From Bacteroidota bacterium (GTDB taxonomy: Bacteria; Bacteroidota; Bacteroidia; Chitinophagales; Chitinophagaceae): a DNA stretch of 64,000 nt. Of the stretch, positions 27,057 to 36,007 are shown piece after piece. The position numbers and the translations under genes are program-made. The notes below the pieces were generated by a model, which saw only the letters and a program-made list of their open reading frames with translations, had not been told where the DNA came from and searched no databases. The stretch's first letter is position 1; every line of letters starts with the position of its first letter. The stretch lies in contig JAPLEH010000073.1 in assembly GCA_026391455.1 (NCBI GenBank), positions 25,396 through 89,395 on the forward strand, in the 5' to 3' direction.

Positions 27057-29363
27057 ATGAGCAGGCGGCTAATATTTTTACTATCTGTGTGTCTTTGGGG
27101 AGGGATCGTAACGGCTCAGCCCACCACAGGGGCACAAAAACTCGCGGCTTTCCGGAAGCAGCAGCAGTTATTGCAGGCGTCTCCCTACAAAGACCTGAAA
27201 TGGCGGCTGGCCGGGCCGGATACCCGGAGTGGCCGGTGTACGGATGTGGCGGGTATTGCCGGCAATCCACAAGTGATCTATGCTGGATTTGCCACAGGAG
27301 GATTATGGAAAACAGAGGATGGAGGAAACAACTGGCAATCGCTATTTGATAAGGAAGCCACCCTGTCTATCGGTAATATCGCCATTGCACCCTCGGATAA
27401 TAATACCCTCTATGTGGGTACCGGGGAAGCGAATATATTCCGGGCTTCGCTACCGGGTGTGGGTATGTATAAATCGGTGGATGCGGGAAAAACATTTCAG
27501 CATATCGGATTGGAAAATAGCGGTACGATTGCGAGAGTGGTGGTGCATCCCCGGGATAAAGAAACAGTATATGTAGCAGCCAGTGGCAATGAATGGACCT
27601 ACAACAAAGACCGGGGCGTGTACATGACAACCGATGGGGGTAAGAACTGGAAAAACATTTTGTATGTGGATGAGAAAACAGGATGTATCGATCTGGTGAT
27701 GGACCCGCAGGATCCCAACACGATATATGCATCCATGTGGAACCGGATCCGTCGCCGCTGGAGTGACCCTGTACCGGAAGAAGGTGATCATTTGTACAAA
27801 ACGACTGATGGCGGCAAGACCTGGAAGATTATGGATAAAGGATTGCCCGATACTAAAATGACGGGACGTATTGGCATTGCGGTATCGGCTTCGAACCCTC
27901 AAATCCTCTATGCTTTTGTAGATGATCATTCGAAGAAACGGGACCCGCGTCCCGGTGAGACGGATAGTTATGAACGGCAGGTACAAAAAGTGGTGATCGG
28001 AGGTGCTGTGTACCGCAGTACCGACAAAGGAGAAACCTGGGAGAAGCGGGGAGAGATACATGATTATTTCAAACCATTCTCCGGCACGTATGGATGGGTA
28101 TTCAGCCAGGTACGGGTACATCCCAAACAGGAAGATGAAGTGTATGTACTCGGCGTAAATATGGGGCGCTCCACGGATGGGGGCAAGACCTGGAAAGAAT
28201 TTGAGCCCACCGATACCACCGGTGAATGGATACATGGTGATAATCATGCGATGTGGTTTGATCCTTCCGATCCATCGCGTATTATACTTGGCAACGATGG
28301 CGGGGTGAGCACAACATCGGATGGCGGAAAGAAATGGAATAACTTTTTTGATAAAATACCCACCACACAATTCTATACGGTAAGTTATGATATGGAAAAG
28401 CCCTTTCATGTATTTGGGGCCATACAGGATGAAGGAACGTTCAGTGGCAGTGTGATGAATACATTTGGTACACCACAGGATACCACACTGCGATCCTGGA
28501 ATTATGCACCGGGTGGGGAAGGCACACAGATACAGGTAGATCCGATACATTCCAATATTGTTTACTCCAGTACCTATTATGGTCGCCTGATGAAATCGGA
28601 TATGAACAAACCCGACAGCTTGCGCAGAAAAAGGTTCAAAGAATTTTCAGTAGGTGCCATTGATTCACTACGAGGTGAATGGCTGGCTGCAACGGTAATG
28701 TCAAAGTTTGATCGTAATACCATCTATCATGGGCTGCAGCATGTGTACGAGTCAACTGATGGTGGTGATACCTGGAACCGAATCAGCGAAGATCTTTCCT
28801 ATAATGACAAAACCAGAATGGGTAATTATCCTTACCTGATCTATCACCAGGCCATTACCAGTATAGCAGAAGGAATGAATCCCGGTTTACTTTATGCCGG
28901 AACGGATGACGGGCGGATATGGATGCGGCGCAAAGCACAACAGTACAACGATACCTGGATAGAGCGCACCAAAGGTCTTCCTGCCAATAAGCATGTGGCA
29001 AAGATTACAGCCTCTATTCATCAGGCGCAACGGGTTTATGTGGTACTCAATGACCGTCGGGCAGATAATCATACGCCTTACATTTATGTTTCAGAAAATT
29101 TTGGTGCCAACTGGAAATCCATCTCAGGCAATCTTCCTTTATCTCCGGTGAATGTACTCATTGAAGATCCTGATAAACCGGATGTGATCTATTGTGGTAC
29201 AGATATGGGGGTCTATGTGAGTACCAACCGTGGTAAAACCTGGATCGCCGGAAATGGTAATATGCCGGCAGCGGTGTCGGTCAACGATATGTTTATTCAT
29301 CCGAGAGATAAGACGATTGTGGTGGGGACCTATGGGAGAGGGGTGTATGTGTTAACTAGATAA
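27057..29363 (+). CDS. Secreted BNR/VPS10-type beta-propeller protein
   Basis: 768 residues with a signal peptide (SRRLIFLLSVCLWGGIVTAQ). At least six Asp-box/BNR-like motifs are visible ('KTEDGGNNWQ', 'KSVDAGKTFQH', 'MTTDGGKNWK', 'KTTDGGKTWK', 'RSTDGGKTWKEF', 'VSTNRGKTW'), spaced as in sortilin/VPS10-like and glycosyl-hydrolase-associated propellers. It lacks an evident T9SS domain. It was probably exported to the periplasm or surface; a hydrolase role cannot be shown because catalytic residues of sialidases are not obvious. An 8-nt repeat array begins at its stop codon. Confidence 0.82.
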   Translation: MSRRLIFLLSVCLWGGIVTAQPTTGAQKLAAFRKQQQLLQASPYKDLKWRLAGPDTRSGRCTDVAGIAGNPQVIYAGFATGGLWKTEDGGNNWQSLFDKEATLSIGNIAIAPSDNNTLYVGTGEANIFRASLPGVGMYKSVDAGKTFQHIGLENSGTIARVVVHPRDKETVYVAASGNEWTYNKDRGVYMTTDGGKNWKNILYVDEKTGCIDLVMDPQDPNTIYASMWNRIRRRWSDPVPEEGDHLYKTTDGGKTWKIMDKGLPDTKMTGRIGIAVSASNPQILYAFVDDHSKKRDPRPGETDSYERQVQKVVIGGAVYRSTDKGETWEKRGEIHDYFKPFSGTYGWVFSQVRVHPKQEDEVYVLGVNMGRSTDGGKTWKEFEPTDTTGEWIHGDNHAMWFDPSDPSRIILGNDGGVSTTSDGGKKWNNFFDKIPTTQFYTVSYDMEKPFHVFGAIQDEGTFSGSVMNTFGTPQDTTLRSWNYAPGGEGTQIQVDPIHSNIVYSSTYYGRLMKSDMNKPDSLRRKRFKEFSVGAIDSLRGEWLAATVMSKFDRNTIYHGLQHVYESTDGGDTWNRISEDLSYNDKTRMGNYPYLIYHQAITSIAEGMNPGLLYAGTDDGRIWMRRKAQQYNDTWIERTKGLPANKHVAKITASIHQAQRVYVVLNDRRADNHTPYIYVSENFGANWKSISGNLPLSPVNVLIEDPDKPDVIYCGTDMGVYVSTNRGKTWIAGNGNMPAAVSVNDMFIHPRDKTIVVGTYGRGVYVLTR

Positions 29364-29594
29364 TTTGCTAATGTGCTAATTTGCTAATGTGATAATGGAA
29401 CAGCCAGCTTCGAGCTTTTAACAGCCAGAAGTGAGCTACAAGCTGCAAGCTGTTTACCCCTTTGGGGCAAGTAAAAACAGCCAGCAACCAGCAACCAGCA
29501 TCCAGCAACCAGCAACCTACAACTGTATTCAACCTATGTAACTTATGGAACCTCTCAAACTTATGGAACCTATGGAACTTTCTTTAAAAAAAAA
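29361..29594 (+). repeat. Word arrays between BNR and GH130 genes
   Basis: The stop TAG sits inside 'ctagataatttgctaatgtg', an 8-nt array in sense. The middle has 'cagcaacc' 7-nt words, and the side next to the GH130 start has 'aacctatggaacc' 9-nt words, the reverse complement of 'gttccatag'. The polarity switch is seen directly. Confidence 0.8.
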
Positions 29595-30692
29595 ATGATG
29601 AATAAACGCCCTTTCTTTATTTTACTTTTACAGCTTTCCTTTTTACTGCTTTCCGCGCAGGATAGTACCTGGCAGATCAGGGGTTTTAAGAAGCCGGCAT
29701 TCAATCCTATTATGCAGGCGGACTCAACATACACTTTCTTTTGTCCAATGAAAAAGGAAACGGTACAATGGCAGAAAGCTGATGTATTTAACCCCGCCGC
29801 GATTGTTCGCAACGGCAAAGTATACATCCTTTTCCGTGCCGAAGATATTCCCGGTACGGCCATTGGTATGCGTACTTCGCGCATAGGCCTGGCCGTTAGT
29901 ACCGACGGCTTGCATTTTACCAAAATGAAAGAACCCGTACTCTATCCGGATAGCAGTGCCTTTATGCAATACGATTATCCGGGAGGATGTGAAGATCCCC
30001 GCATCGTGGAAAAAGAAGATGGTACCTATCTCTTATTGTATACGAGCTGGAACCGGGATGTGGCAAGGCTGAGTGTGGCTACTTCCAAAGACCTGGTACA
30101 CTGGACCAAAAAGGGGCCGGCATTTCGTACGGCGTACGAGGGAAAATTTCTCAATACCTGGAGTAAATCCGGCTCGGTAGTAACACGGAAAATCAAATCG
30201 AAGATACTGGCAGCCCGGATGAATGGTGAATACTGGATGTACTGGGGAGAAAATCCCATGTACCTGGCACATTCGAAAGATGGTATCAACTGGATTCCCG
30301 TTACCGATAGCAAACAGGAATTATTGCCCGTAATGACCGGACGGGATAAAAAATTCGACAGCCAGCTCACCGAGCCCGGGCCTCCTGCATTGATCACAAG
30401 CAAAGGCATTCTTTTAATGTATAACGGTAAGAATATTGAAAATGAAAAGGCAGACCCGGCTTTGCCACAGGGTACATACTGCGGAGGGCAGGCTTTGTTT
30501 GACCTGAAAGATCCGTCTAAACTCCTCGAACGTTGCGAAAACTATTTTATCAAACCCGATTTGCCGCATGAAATTAAGGGACAGTATAAAGCAGGCACAA
30601 CTTTTACCGAAGGACTGGTGTTCTTTAAAGGCAAATGGTTTTTATATTATGGTACGGCTGATAGTATGGTGGGGGTCGCTGTTGCTAATTAG
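29595..30692 (+). CDS. Secreted GH130-like beta-mannoside-active protein
   Basis: 365 residues; ATG 29595 or 29598, then a signal peptide (KRPFFILLLQLSFLLLSAQ). The five-bladed propeller pattern of GH43/GH130-like proteins is present: 'ADVFNPAAIVRNGKVYILFR', 'GLAVSTDGLHF', 'GGCEDPRIVEKEDGTYLLLY', 'ATSKDLVHWTKKGPAF' and 'GLVFFKGKWFLYYGTADS'. GGCEDPRI with the acidic pair is typical of GH130, whose members phosphorolyse or hydrolyse beta-mannosides. Export suggests hydrolysis rather than phosphorolysis. It is separated from neighbours by repeats, and its stop lies in an 8-nt array. Confidence 0.78.
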   Translation: MMNKRPFFILLLQLSFLLLSAQDSTWQIRGFKKPAFNPIMQADSTYTFFCPMKKETVQWQKADVFNPAAIVRNGKVYILFRAEDIPGTAIGMRTSRIGLAVSTDGLHFTKMKEPVLYPDSSAFMQYDYPGGCEDPRIVEKEDGTYLLLYTSWNRDVARLSVATSKDLVHWTKKGPAFRTAYEGKFLNTWSKSGSVVTRKIKSKILAARMNGEYWMYWGENPMYLAHSKDGINWIPVTDSKQELLPVMTGRDKKFDSQLTEPGPPALITSKGILLMYNGKNIENEKADPALPQGTYCGGQALFDLKDPSKLLERCENYFIKPDLPHEIKGQYKAGTTFTEGLVFFKGKWFLYYGTADSMVGVAVAN

Positions 30693-30912
30693 ATAATTTG
30701 GAAATGTGATAATGTGATAATTTGGAAATGTGAGAATGTGGGAATGTGGAAATGTGAGGATGTGGAAATGTGAGAATGTGGAAATGGAATACAAATGCTT
30801 TATTAAATCCATTGTTCAACTTTTCGGAATTGGGTGAAATCTCAGTGTAATAAATATGAATTGTGTCCATTATTTTCACTTTTAGTTTTTAACTATTAAT
30901 TTTTAACTATTC
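30690..30912 (+). repeat. 8-nt word array followed by gene-proximal A/T words
   Basis: After the TAG stop: gataattt, ggaaatgt, gataatgt, gagaatgt and so on (12 or so 8-mers to about 30787), then a non-repeat piece, then 'tttttaactattaatttttaactattc' (in parts) directly before the next ATG, which is the reverse complement of a 'gttaaaaatta' word. Confidence 0.75.
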
Positions 30913-31914
30913 ATGAGATATGTTTTTAACTGCATAGACGCCCATACCTGCGGCAATCCGGTTCGCTTGGTGAAGGAAGGTGGGCCGGTATTGCAGGGCC
31001 TAACGATGAGTGAGAAACGGCAGCATTTCCTTCGTGAATATGACTGGATACGCACCGGACTGATGTTTGAACCAAGGGGACATGATATGATGAGTGGCAG
31101 TATTTTATATCCCCCGCATGATCCTGCTAATGATGTGGCTGTTTTGTTCATCGAAACAAGTGGCTGCCTGCCCATGTGCGGGCATGGTACCATCGGCACC
31201 ATCACCATTGCAATCGAAGAGGGATTGATAGAACCCCAGACACCCGGCATCGTACGCATGGAAGCACCGGCCGGACTGGTGATGATCAACTATACCCTGC
31301 AGAACAACCGTGTAAGCAGTGTGAAGCTGACCAATGTACCAGCGTTCCTGCATTCGGAGGGACTGGTAGCCAACTGCCCCGATCTGGGAGAACTGGTAGT
31401 GGATGTATCCTATGGCGGGAATTTTTATGCCATCGTGGATGTACAGAAAAATTTCAGCGGACTGGAACACTATTCTGCCGATAAACTCATTGCATGGGCA
31501 AGGGAATTGCGGAAAGACATCAATGCAAAATATGAATTCGTGCATCCCGATGACCCCACAATCAATGGCTGCTCGCATATTTTATGGACGGGCGCGGTAC
31601 TCGACAAAAGCTCCACTGCCCGCAATGCAGTCTTCTACGGCGATAAAGCTATCGACCGGTCTCCCTGCGGCACCGGCACATCGGCCCGCATGGCTCAATG
31701 GTACGCGAAAGGGTTGTTGAAAAAAGGAGATGCTTTCATACATGAAAGTATTATCGGCAGTAAATTTACCGGGCGTATTGAAGAAGAACTGACCGTTCAC
31801 GGCAAACCCGCTATCCGGCCTTCAGTAGAAGGATGGGCGAGGATATATGGTTACAATACGATCTGGATCGATAAAGAAGATGATCCGTATGCTTACGGGT
31901 TTCAGGTATTATAA
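30913..31914 (+). CDS. 4-hydroxyproline 2-epimerase (proline racemase family)
   Basis: 333 residues of the proline racemase fold. Both catalytic cysteines are present: Cys89 in MCGHGTIG and Cys252 in SPCGTGTSAR. A Thr in the second position would indicate a trans-3-hydroxyproline dehydratase, so this is an epimerase/racemase. With the oxidase, deaminase and dehydrogenase nearby it is best read as converting trans-4-hydroxy-L-proline to cis-4-hydroxy-D-proline in the cytoplasm. The next gene starts immediately after its stop. Proline racemase is a less likely alternative. Confidence 0.88.
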   Translation: MRYVFNCIDAHTCGNPVRLVKEGGPVLQGLTMSEKRQHFLREYDWIRTGLMFEPRGHDMMSGSILYPPHDPANDVAVLFIETSGCLPMCGHGTIGTITIAIEEGLIEPQTPGIVRMEAPAGLVMINYTLQNNRVSSVKLTNVPAFLHSEGLVANCPDLGELVVDVSYGGNFYAIVDVQKNFSGLEHYSADKLIAWARELRKDINAKYEFVHPDDPTINGCSHILWTGAVLDKSSTARNAVFYGDKAIDRSPCGTGTSARMAQWYAKGLLKKGDAFIHESIIGSKFTGRIEEELTVHGKPAIRPSVEGWARIYGYNTIWIDKEDDPYAYGFQVL

Positions 31915-33309
31915 ATGCGAAGTATGAAAAAAATAATCTGGTGTTTATTCGTATGGCCTTCTTTTCAGTTGATGGCACAAACGGGAAAGTTGCAGCAGTT
32001 AGATAGTTTCTTTTTGAAACTGGAAAAAGAAAAAAGTTTCAATGGGAATGTACTGATTGCCCGGAATGATACCGTACTGTATCAACGAAGTATTGGCTGG
32101 GCAGAAGAGACTACTAAACAAAAGTTGGATGAACATACCATATTTGAATTGGCCTCCGTATCCAAACAGTTTACGGCCATGGGTATCCTGCTCCTGCAGC
32201 AACAGGGTAAGCTGAGTTTGGATGACAGCCTGCGAAAATTCTTCCCTGAATTGCCTTACCAGAACATTACAGTGCGGCATTTGCTTCATCATACTTCCGG
32301 TCTTCCTGATTATATAGGATTATTTGATTCGCATTGGGATTCCACACGCATAGCAGGCAATAAGGATATGATCGCCCTGTTGGCAAAGCATAAACCCGCC
32401 ATCCTTTTTGTTCCGGGCGAAAAATGGGAATATAGTAATACGGGCTATGCCTTACTTGGAAGTATTATCGAAAAAGCATCGGGTATGAGTTATGCCACTT
32501 TTCTCGAAAAAAGTATATTCAAACCGCTGGGAATGGTGCATACTTCGATAGTAAACCGGCGGTATAACCCGAAGAGTTTGCCCGCCAATTATGCATTTGG
32601 TTATGTATGGGATGGTCAACGTAATAAATATGTTTTACCCGATAGCCTTTCCGAAACGGCTAGTATGGTGTATTGTCTCGATGGAATAGTTGGCGATGGA
32701 GCGGTAAATGCCACCACCGGGGATTTATTTCGCTGGTCGCGGGCCCTCGACAATAATAAATTGCTGAATAAAAAAACGATGGAAGACGTTTTCACACCCG
32801 GTGTACTGAACAATGGTAAAGCGCACCAATATGGTTATGGGTGGATGGTGGGTACCTTTACAGGCATTGGCCGGGTGGTAAGCCATAGTGGTGGCTGGCC
32901 CGGCTACCGCACCTGGATTGAAAAACACCTGGACAATGGGCTGGTCATCATTATATTGACGAATTATGAAAAAATGCCCTTGCCGGTAAAATCGACCAAT
33001 ATGATACTTTACGACCTGAAAGAAACCAAACGCAAGGAAATAACCCTTGATGAAGCCACACTCCAGCAATATGCGGGAGAGTATCAACTGGATACGGATT
33101 TTAGCATAACCATCACCGTTAGTAATGGCAAAATCTATGAGCAGGCCACCGGTCAGGGCCGGGCACAAATATTCCCGGAAAAAGAAGATCAGTTTTTCCT
33201 GAAAATTGTGAACGCACAAATAAAATTTGTCCGTAACGAAAAGAAAGAAATTATATCCTTGGTATTGCTGCAGGATGGAAATGAAATAGAAGGAAAGAAA
33301 ATAAAATAA
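31915..33309 (+). CDS. Secreted serine hydrolase, beta-lactamase class C / penicillin-binding-like
   Basis: 464 residues (ATG 31915, or 31924 at MKKIIW). A signal peptide leads (KKIIWCLFVWPSFQLMAQ). The SxxK motif is ASVSK (Ser81 from the first ATG), followed by the YxN motif YSNTGYALLG and HSGGWPG as a KTG-box equivalent (HSG). A C-terminal beta domain (about 370-464) follows, as in DUF3471-type esterases/peptidases. The start codon abuts the epimerase stop, so the two are co-transcribed; a role in releasing D- or hydroxyproline peptides is possible but unproven. Confidence 0.85.
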   Translation: MRSMKKIIWCLFVWPSFQLMAQTGKLQQLDSFFLKLEKEKSFNGNVLIARNDTVLYQRSIGWAEETTKQKLDEHTIFELASVSKQFTAMGILLLQQQGKLSLDDSLRKFFPELPYQNITVRHLLHHTSGLPDYIGLFDSHWDSTRIAGNKDMIALLAKHKPAILFVPGEKWEYSNTGYALLGSIIEKASGMSYATFLEKSIFKPLGMVHTSIVNRRYNPKSLPANYAFGYVWDGQRNKYVLPDSLSETASMVYCLDGIVGDGAVNATTGDLFRWSRALDNNKLLNKKTMEDVFTPGVLNNGKAHQYGYGWMVGTFTGIGRVVSHSGGWPGYRTWIEKHLDNGLVIIILTNYEKMPLPVKSTNMILYDLKETKRKEITLDEATLQQYAGEYQLDTDFSITITVSNGKIYEQATGQGRAQIFPEKEDQFFLKIVNAQIKFVRNEKKEIISLVLLQDGNEIEGKKIK

Positions 33310-33318
33310 GGGTTTATA

Positions 33319-33338
33319 ATCCCGAAAGTAATCGGGAT
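33319..33338. repeat. Short hairpin between hydrolase and oxidase genes
   Basis: ATCCCGA...TCGGGAT, a 7-bp stem with a 6-nt loop, resembling the perfect CCCGATAGCTATCGGG palindrome at 34744-34759. No T-tract. Confidence 0.6.
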
Positions 33339-33365
33339 GGCAAACCATCAAGACTATATTTACAC

Positions 33366-34616
33366 ATGAAAGTAACAGTAGTAGGCGGAGGGATCATTGG
33401 TTTAAGTTCCGCATGGTATTTACGGGAGGCAGGTTGCGAGGTTACCGTATTGGACAAAAGCGACTTTCTTGATAATTGTTCGTATGGAAACTGTGGCTAT
33501 ATCTGTCCTAGTCATTTTATACCATTGGCCACACCCGGCATTGTGAAGCAGGGCCTCAAATGGATGTGGAACTCCCGCAGTCCCTTTTATGTGCAACCCC
33601 GGCTTGATATGAATCTGATCCGCTGGGGGCTTCAGTTCATGCGCAGCGCCACGGTCGGTCATGTGCAAGCGGCAGCAGTGCCCTTACGGGACATTGCATT
33701 GCTGAGCAAAACGGAATATGAGACATGGCTGTCAACCCCCGGGTTCGATTTTGCCTATGAGAAGAAAGGGTTACTCGAAATATTTCAAACCGCTGCTGCG
33801 CAGGAACATGCTGCACATACGGTGGAAAAAGCCCATGCACTCGGCTTGCAGGATACGAAACTCCTTTCGAAAGATGAACTACAGGCGATGGAGCCGCATA
33901 CCCGTATCAATGGGTTAGGCGCCATCTTATTTAATTGTGATGCGCATTGCTATCCCAACAAACTGATGCATCAATTGATGGAACAGTTGAAGAAAGCGGG
34001 TGTACAATTAATCTCCGGCGAAGCCATGATCGGTGCAGAAAAATCCAATGGCAGGATTCAGCGCATCATGACCACCAATCAGGAATTTGTGCAGGATGAA
34101 GTAGTAATCGCCACCGGTTCCTGGGGCGGGCAAACCGCTAAATTATTAGATACCCGTATTCCGCTTATGCCGGGCCGGGGTTATTCGGTAACGCTTGAAG
34201 ACTCGCCCTACAAAGTCAATTATCCCTCCGTATTGGTAGAAGGAAGGGCCGCTATTACGCCGATGGATGGCAATAAGATTCGCTTTGGCGGTACGATGGA
34301 GATTACATCGCATACTACTCCGCCGCGTATCAACCGGGTACAGGGAATATTGGATGCGGTGAAACGTTTTTACCCTGACTTCGATGTACCCCTGCCTCCA
34401 ATTGAAAAAGCCTGGTATGGGTACAGGCCCTGTTCAGCCGACGGATTACCCTATATTGGCCGCATAAAGAAATACAAAAATGTAACAATTGCTACCGGTC
34501 ATTCCATGCTGGGGCTTAGCCTTGGTGCAGGCACCGGCAAACTGGTGAGTGAGATTGTTGCGAATGAACCAACGAGTATGGATATGAAGCCGTTTGAAGT
34601 GGAACGGTTTGGATGA
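33366..34616 (+). CDS. FAD-dependent D-hydroxyproline dehydrogenase (DAO family)
   Basis: 416 residues of the glycine oxidase/D-amino-acid oxidase superfamily. The N-terminal dinucleotide fold is VVGGGIIGLSSAWYLREAG with an acidic end at VLDKSD; the C-terminus has GYRPCSADGLPYIGR and 'ATGHSMLGLSLGAGTGKLVSE' (split). It would oxidise cis-4-hydroxy-D-proline to 1-pyrroline-4-hydroxy-2-carboxylate, feeding the deaminase at 21611. No small partner subunits (as in the LhpBEF complex) are visible, so it is probably a single-subunit enzyme. It closes the epimerase-hydrolase-oxidase operon. D-amino-acid dehydrogenase of other specificity is the alternative. Confidence 0.83.
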   Translation: MKVTVVGGGIIGLSSAWYLREAGCEVTVLDKSDFLDNCSYGNCGYICPSHFIPLATPGIVKQGLKWMWNSRSPFYVQPRLDMNLIRWGLQFMRSATVGHVQAAAVPLRDIALLSKTEYETWLSTPGFDFAYEKKGLLEIFQTAAAQEHAAHTVEKAHALGLQDTKLLSKDELQAMEPHTRINGLGAILFNCDAHCYPNKLMHQLMEQLKKAGVQLISGEAMIGAEKSNGRIQRIMTTNQEFVQDEVVIATGSWGGQTAKLLDTRIPLMPGRGYSVTLEDSPYKVNYPSVLVEGRAAITPMDGNKIRFGGTMEITSHTTPPRINRVQGILDAVKRFYPDFDVPLPPIEKAWYGYRPCSADGLPYIGRIKKYKNVTIATGHSMLGLSLGAGTGKLVSEIVANEPTSMDMKPFEVERFG

Positions 34617-34735
34617 GGAGAAGTGTGGTGTTGGATGTACGGGGTACTGTGTTAGATGTACGGGGTACTGTGTTAGATGTACGGTGTGCGCTGTACGGTG
34701 TTAGGTGTACGTTGTACGCGGTTTCTATATTTTAG
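34617..34735 (+). repeat. Repetitive spacer after the oxidase gene
   Basis: 'gtgttagatgtacggggtact' units of 23 nt (in parts) and shorter variants (gtgtacg, gtgttagg) read in sense directly after the TGA. No gene. Confidence 0.7.
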
Positions 34736-34742
34736 AATTTAG

Positions 34743-34760
34743 ACCCGATAGCTATCGGGT
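34743..34760. repeat. Perfect 18-bp palindrome
   Basis: ACCCGATAGCTATCGGGT is its own reverse complement. Similar to the hairpin at 33319-33338; its role is unknown. Confidence 0.7.
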
Positions 34761-34800
34761 TACGGTTTTAGATTATTTGCTAATGTAGGCTGTTTGTATT

Positions 34801-35028
34801 TTCTCGTATTTCTGACTATTTGTATTTTCAACTTTCATACTTTCCGGTCTTCCGGACTTTCCGCCACGGCGGACACGCCCGACTCTCGGTCTTTCCGACT
34901 TTCTGACTTTCGGACTTTCCGCCACGGCGGACACGCCCGACTCTCGGTCTTTCCGACTTTCTGACTTCCGGACTTTCGGACTCTCGGTATTTCTGACTTT
35001 CTGACTTCCGGACTTTCGGACTTCTCTC
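34801..35028 (-). repeat. 8-nt word array and 58-bp tandem duplication next to xerD 3' end
   Basis: On the minus strand the words gtccgaaa, gtccggaa, gtcagaaa and gtcggaaa run in an 8-nt period directly from the xerD stop. A 58-bp unit starting ggactttccgccacggcgg is duplicated at 34854-34911 and 34912-34969. No gene. Confidence 0.8.
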
Positions 35029-35928
35029 TCATTTAAACCCCGGATGAAATCGTTCTAATGTTTTTCGTAAAAATTCCCGGTCGAGATGGGTATAGATCTC
35101 TGTAGTGGTGATGCTGGCATGCCCGAGCATTTCCTGTACGGCACGTAAGTCTGCGCCGCCTTCTACGAGGTGTGTGGCAAAAGAGTGGCGGAAGGTATGT
35201 GGGGAGACCGTTTTTTTTATGCCGGCTTTAAGGGCCAGGTCTTTGATAATATAAAAGATCATTACCCGGGATAGGGCGCCGCCCCGGTAATTAAGAAACA
35301 AAATATCTTCTTTTCCTTTTTGCGGCATGATGTGTACACGGATCGTATTCTTATAAAGGTTGATGTATTTGATGGCGCTGCTGCCTACCGGTATGAGCCG
35401 TTCTTTATCGCCTTTGCCGGTAACCCTGATGAAGCCCACATCCAGGTACAATTGTGAAATCTTCAGGTTCACTACTTCACTCACCCGCAGTCCGCAACTG
35501 TACATGGTTTCGAGAATGGCTTTGTTGCGCCCACCTTCGGGTTTACTCAGGTCGATCGCATTGATCATGGATTCAATTTCTTCAAAGCTGAGTGTATCTG
35601 GCAGCGACCGTTTCAATTTGGGCGATTCGAGCAGTAGGGTGGGATCATTGGTAGCAATATCTTCCAGGGCGCAATATTTGTAAAAAGCTTTGATTCCGGA
35701 AATGATGCGGGCCTGGGAGGCGGCCGACATGCCCAGTTCTGTGATCCATTTCAGGAACTGTTGCAATTCTTTTAACTGGAGACCACCCGGTTGTTTATGA
35801 ATCGACTTTTCAGTAAGAAAATGTGTCAGCAATTCGATATCCCGCCCATAAGCCTGAACAGAATTATCGGAAAGCGATTTTTCCAGTTGCAGGTATGATC
35901 TGAATCCTTTTTTATATGGCTCCCACAT
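35029..35928 (-). CDS. xerD: Tyrosine recombinase XerD
   Basis: 299 residues, the normal length for XerC/D. The SAM-like N-terminal domain (FRSYLQLEKSLSDNSVQAYGRD) precedes the catalytic domain with Arg in CGLRVSEV, Lys in TGKGDKERLIP, HxxR in SPHTFRHSFATH, His in LGHASITTTEIY and the nucleophile Tyr in that same EIYTH segment. It resolves chromosome dimers at dif together with FtsK. The gene starts after a spacer holding a 37-nt perfect palindrome, and its stop abuts a repeat array. No integrative element is evident beside it, so it is a housekeeping copy. Confidence 0.92.
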   Translation of the reverse strand: MWEPYKKGFRSYLQLEKSLSDNSVQAYGRDIELLTHFLTEKSIHKQPGGLQLKELQQFLKWITELGMSAASQARIISGIKAFYKYCALEDIATNDPTLLLESPKLKRSLPDTLSFEEIESMINAIDLSKPEGGRNKAILETMYSCGLRVSEVVNLKISQLYLDVGFIRVTGKGDKERLIPVGSSAIKYINLYKNTIRVHIMPQKGKEDILFLNYRGGALSRVMIFYIIKDLALKAGIKKTVSPHTFRHSFATHLVEGGADLRAVQEMLGHASITTTEIYTHLDREFLRKTLERFHPGFK

Positions 35929-35957
35929 GGGTCAATGTTCTTTGTTACGCGGAGTAT

Positions 35958-35994
35958 TGTCATAATTAATAATTAGTAATTATTAATTATGACA
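35958..35994. repeat. 37-nt perfect palindrome
   Basis: TGTCATAATTAATAATTA, a central G, then its exact reverse complement, between xerD and the downstream end of the lipoprotein gene. An AT-rich stem with no loop. A dif-like reading is not supported because there is no 28-bp two-half-site form. Confidence 0.85.
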
Positions 35995-36007
35995 GGTGTG
36001 AACCAGG

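Noticed and set aside
27450..28550. 366-codon frame antisense to the BNR gene
   Set aside because: A shadow frame: the sense strand encodes regular Asp-box repeats with signal peptide, the antisense has none.
35958..35994. dif site for XerD
   Set aside because: A perfect palindrome without the two distinct 11-nt half sites and 6-nt spacer of dif.
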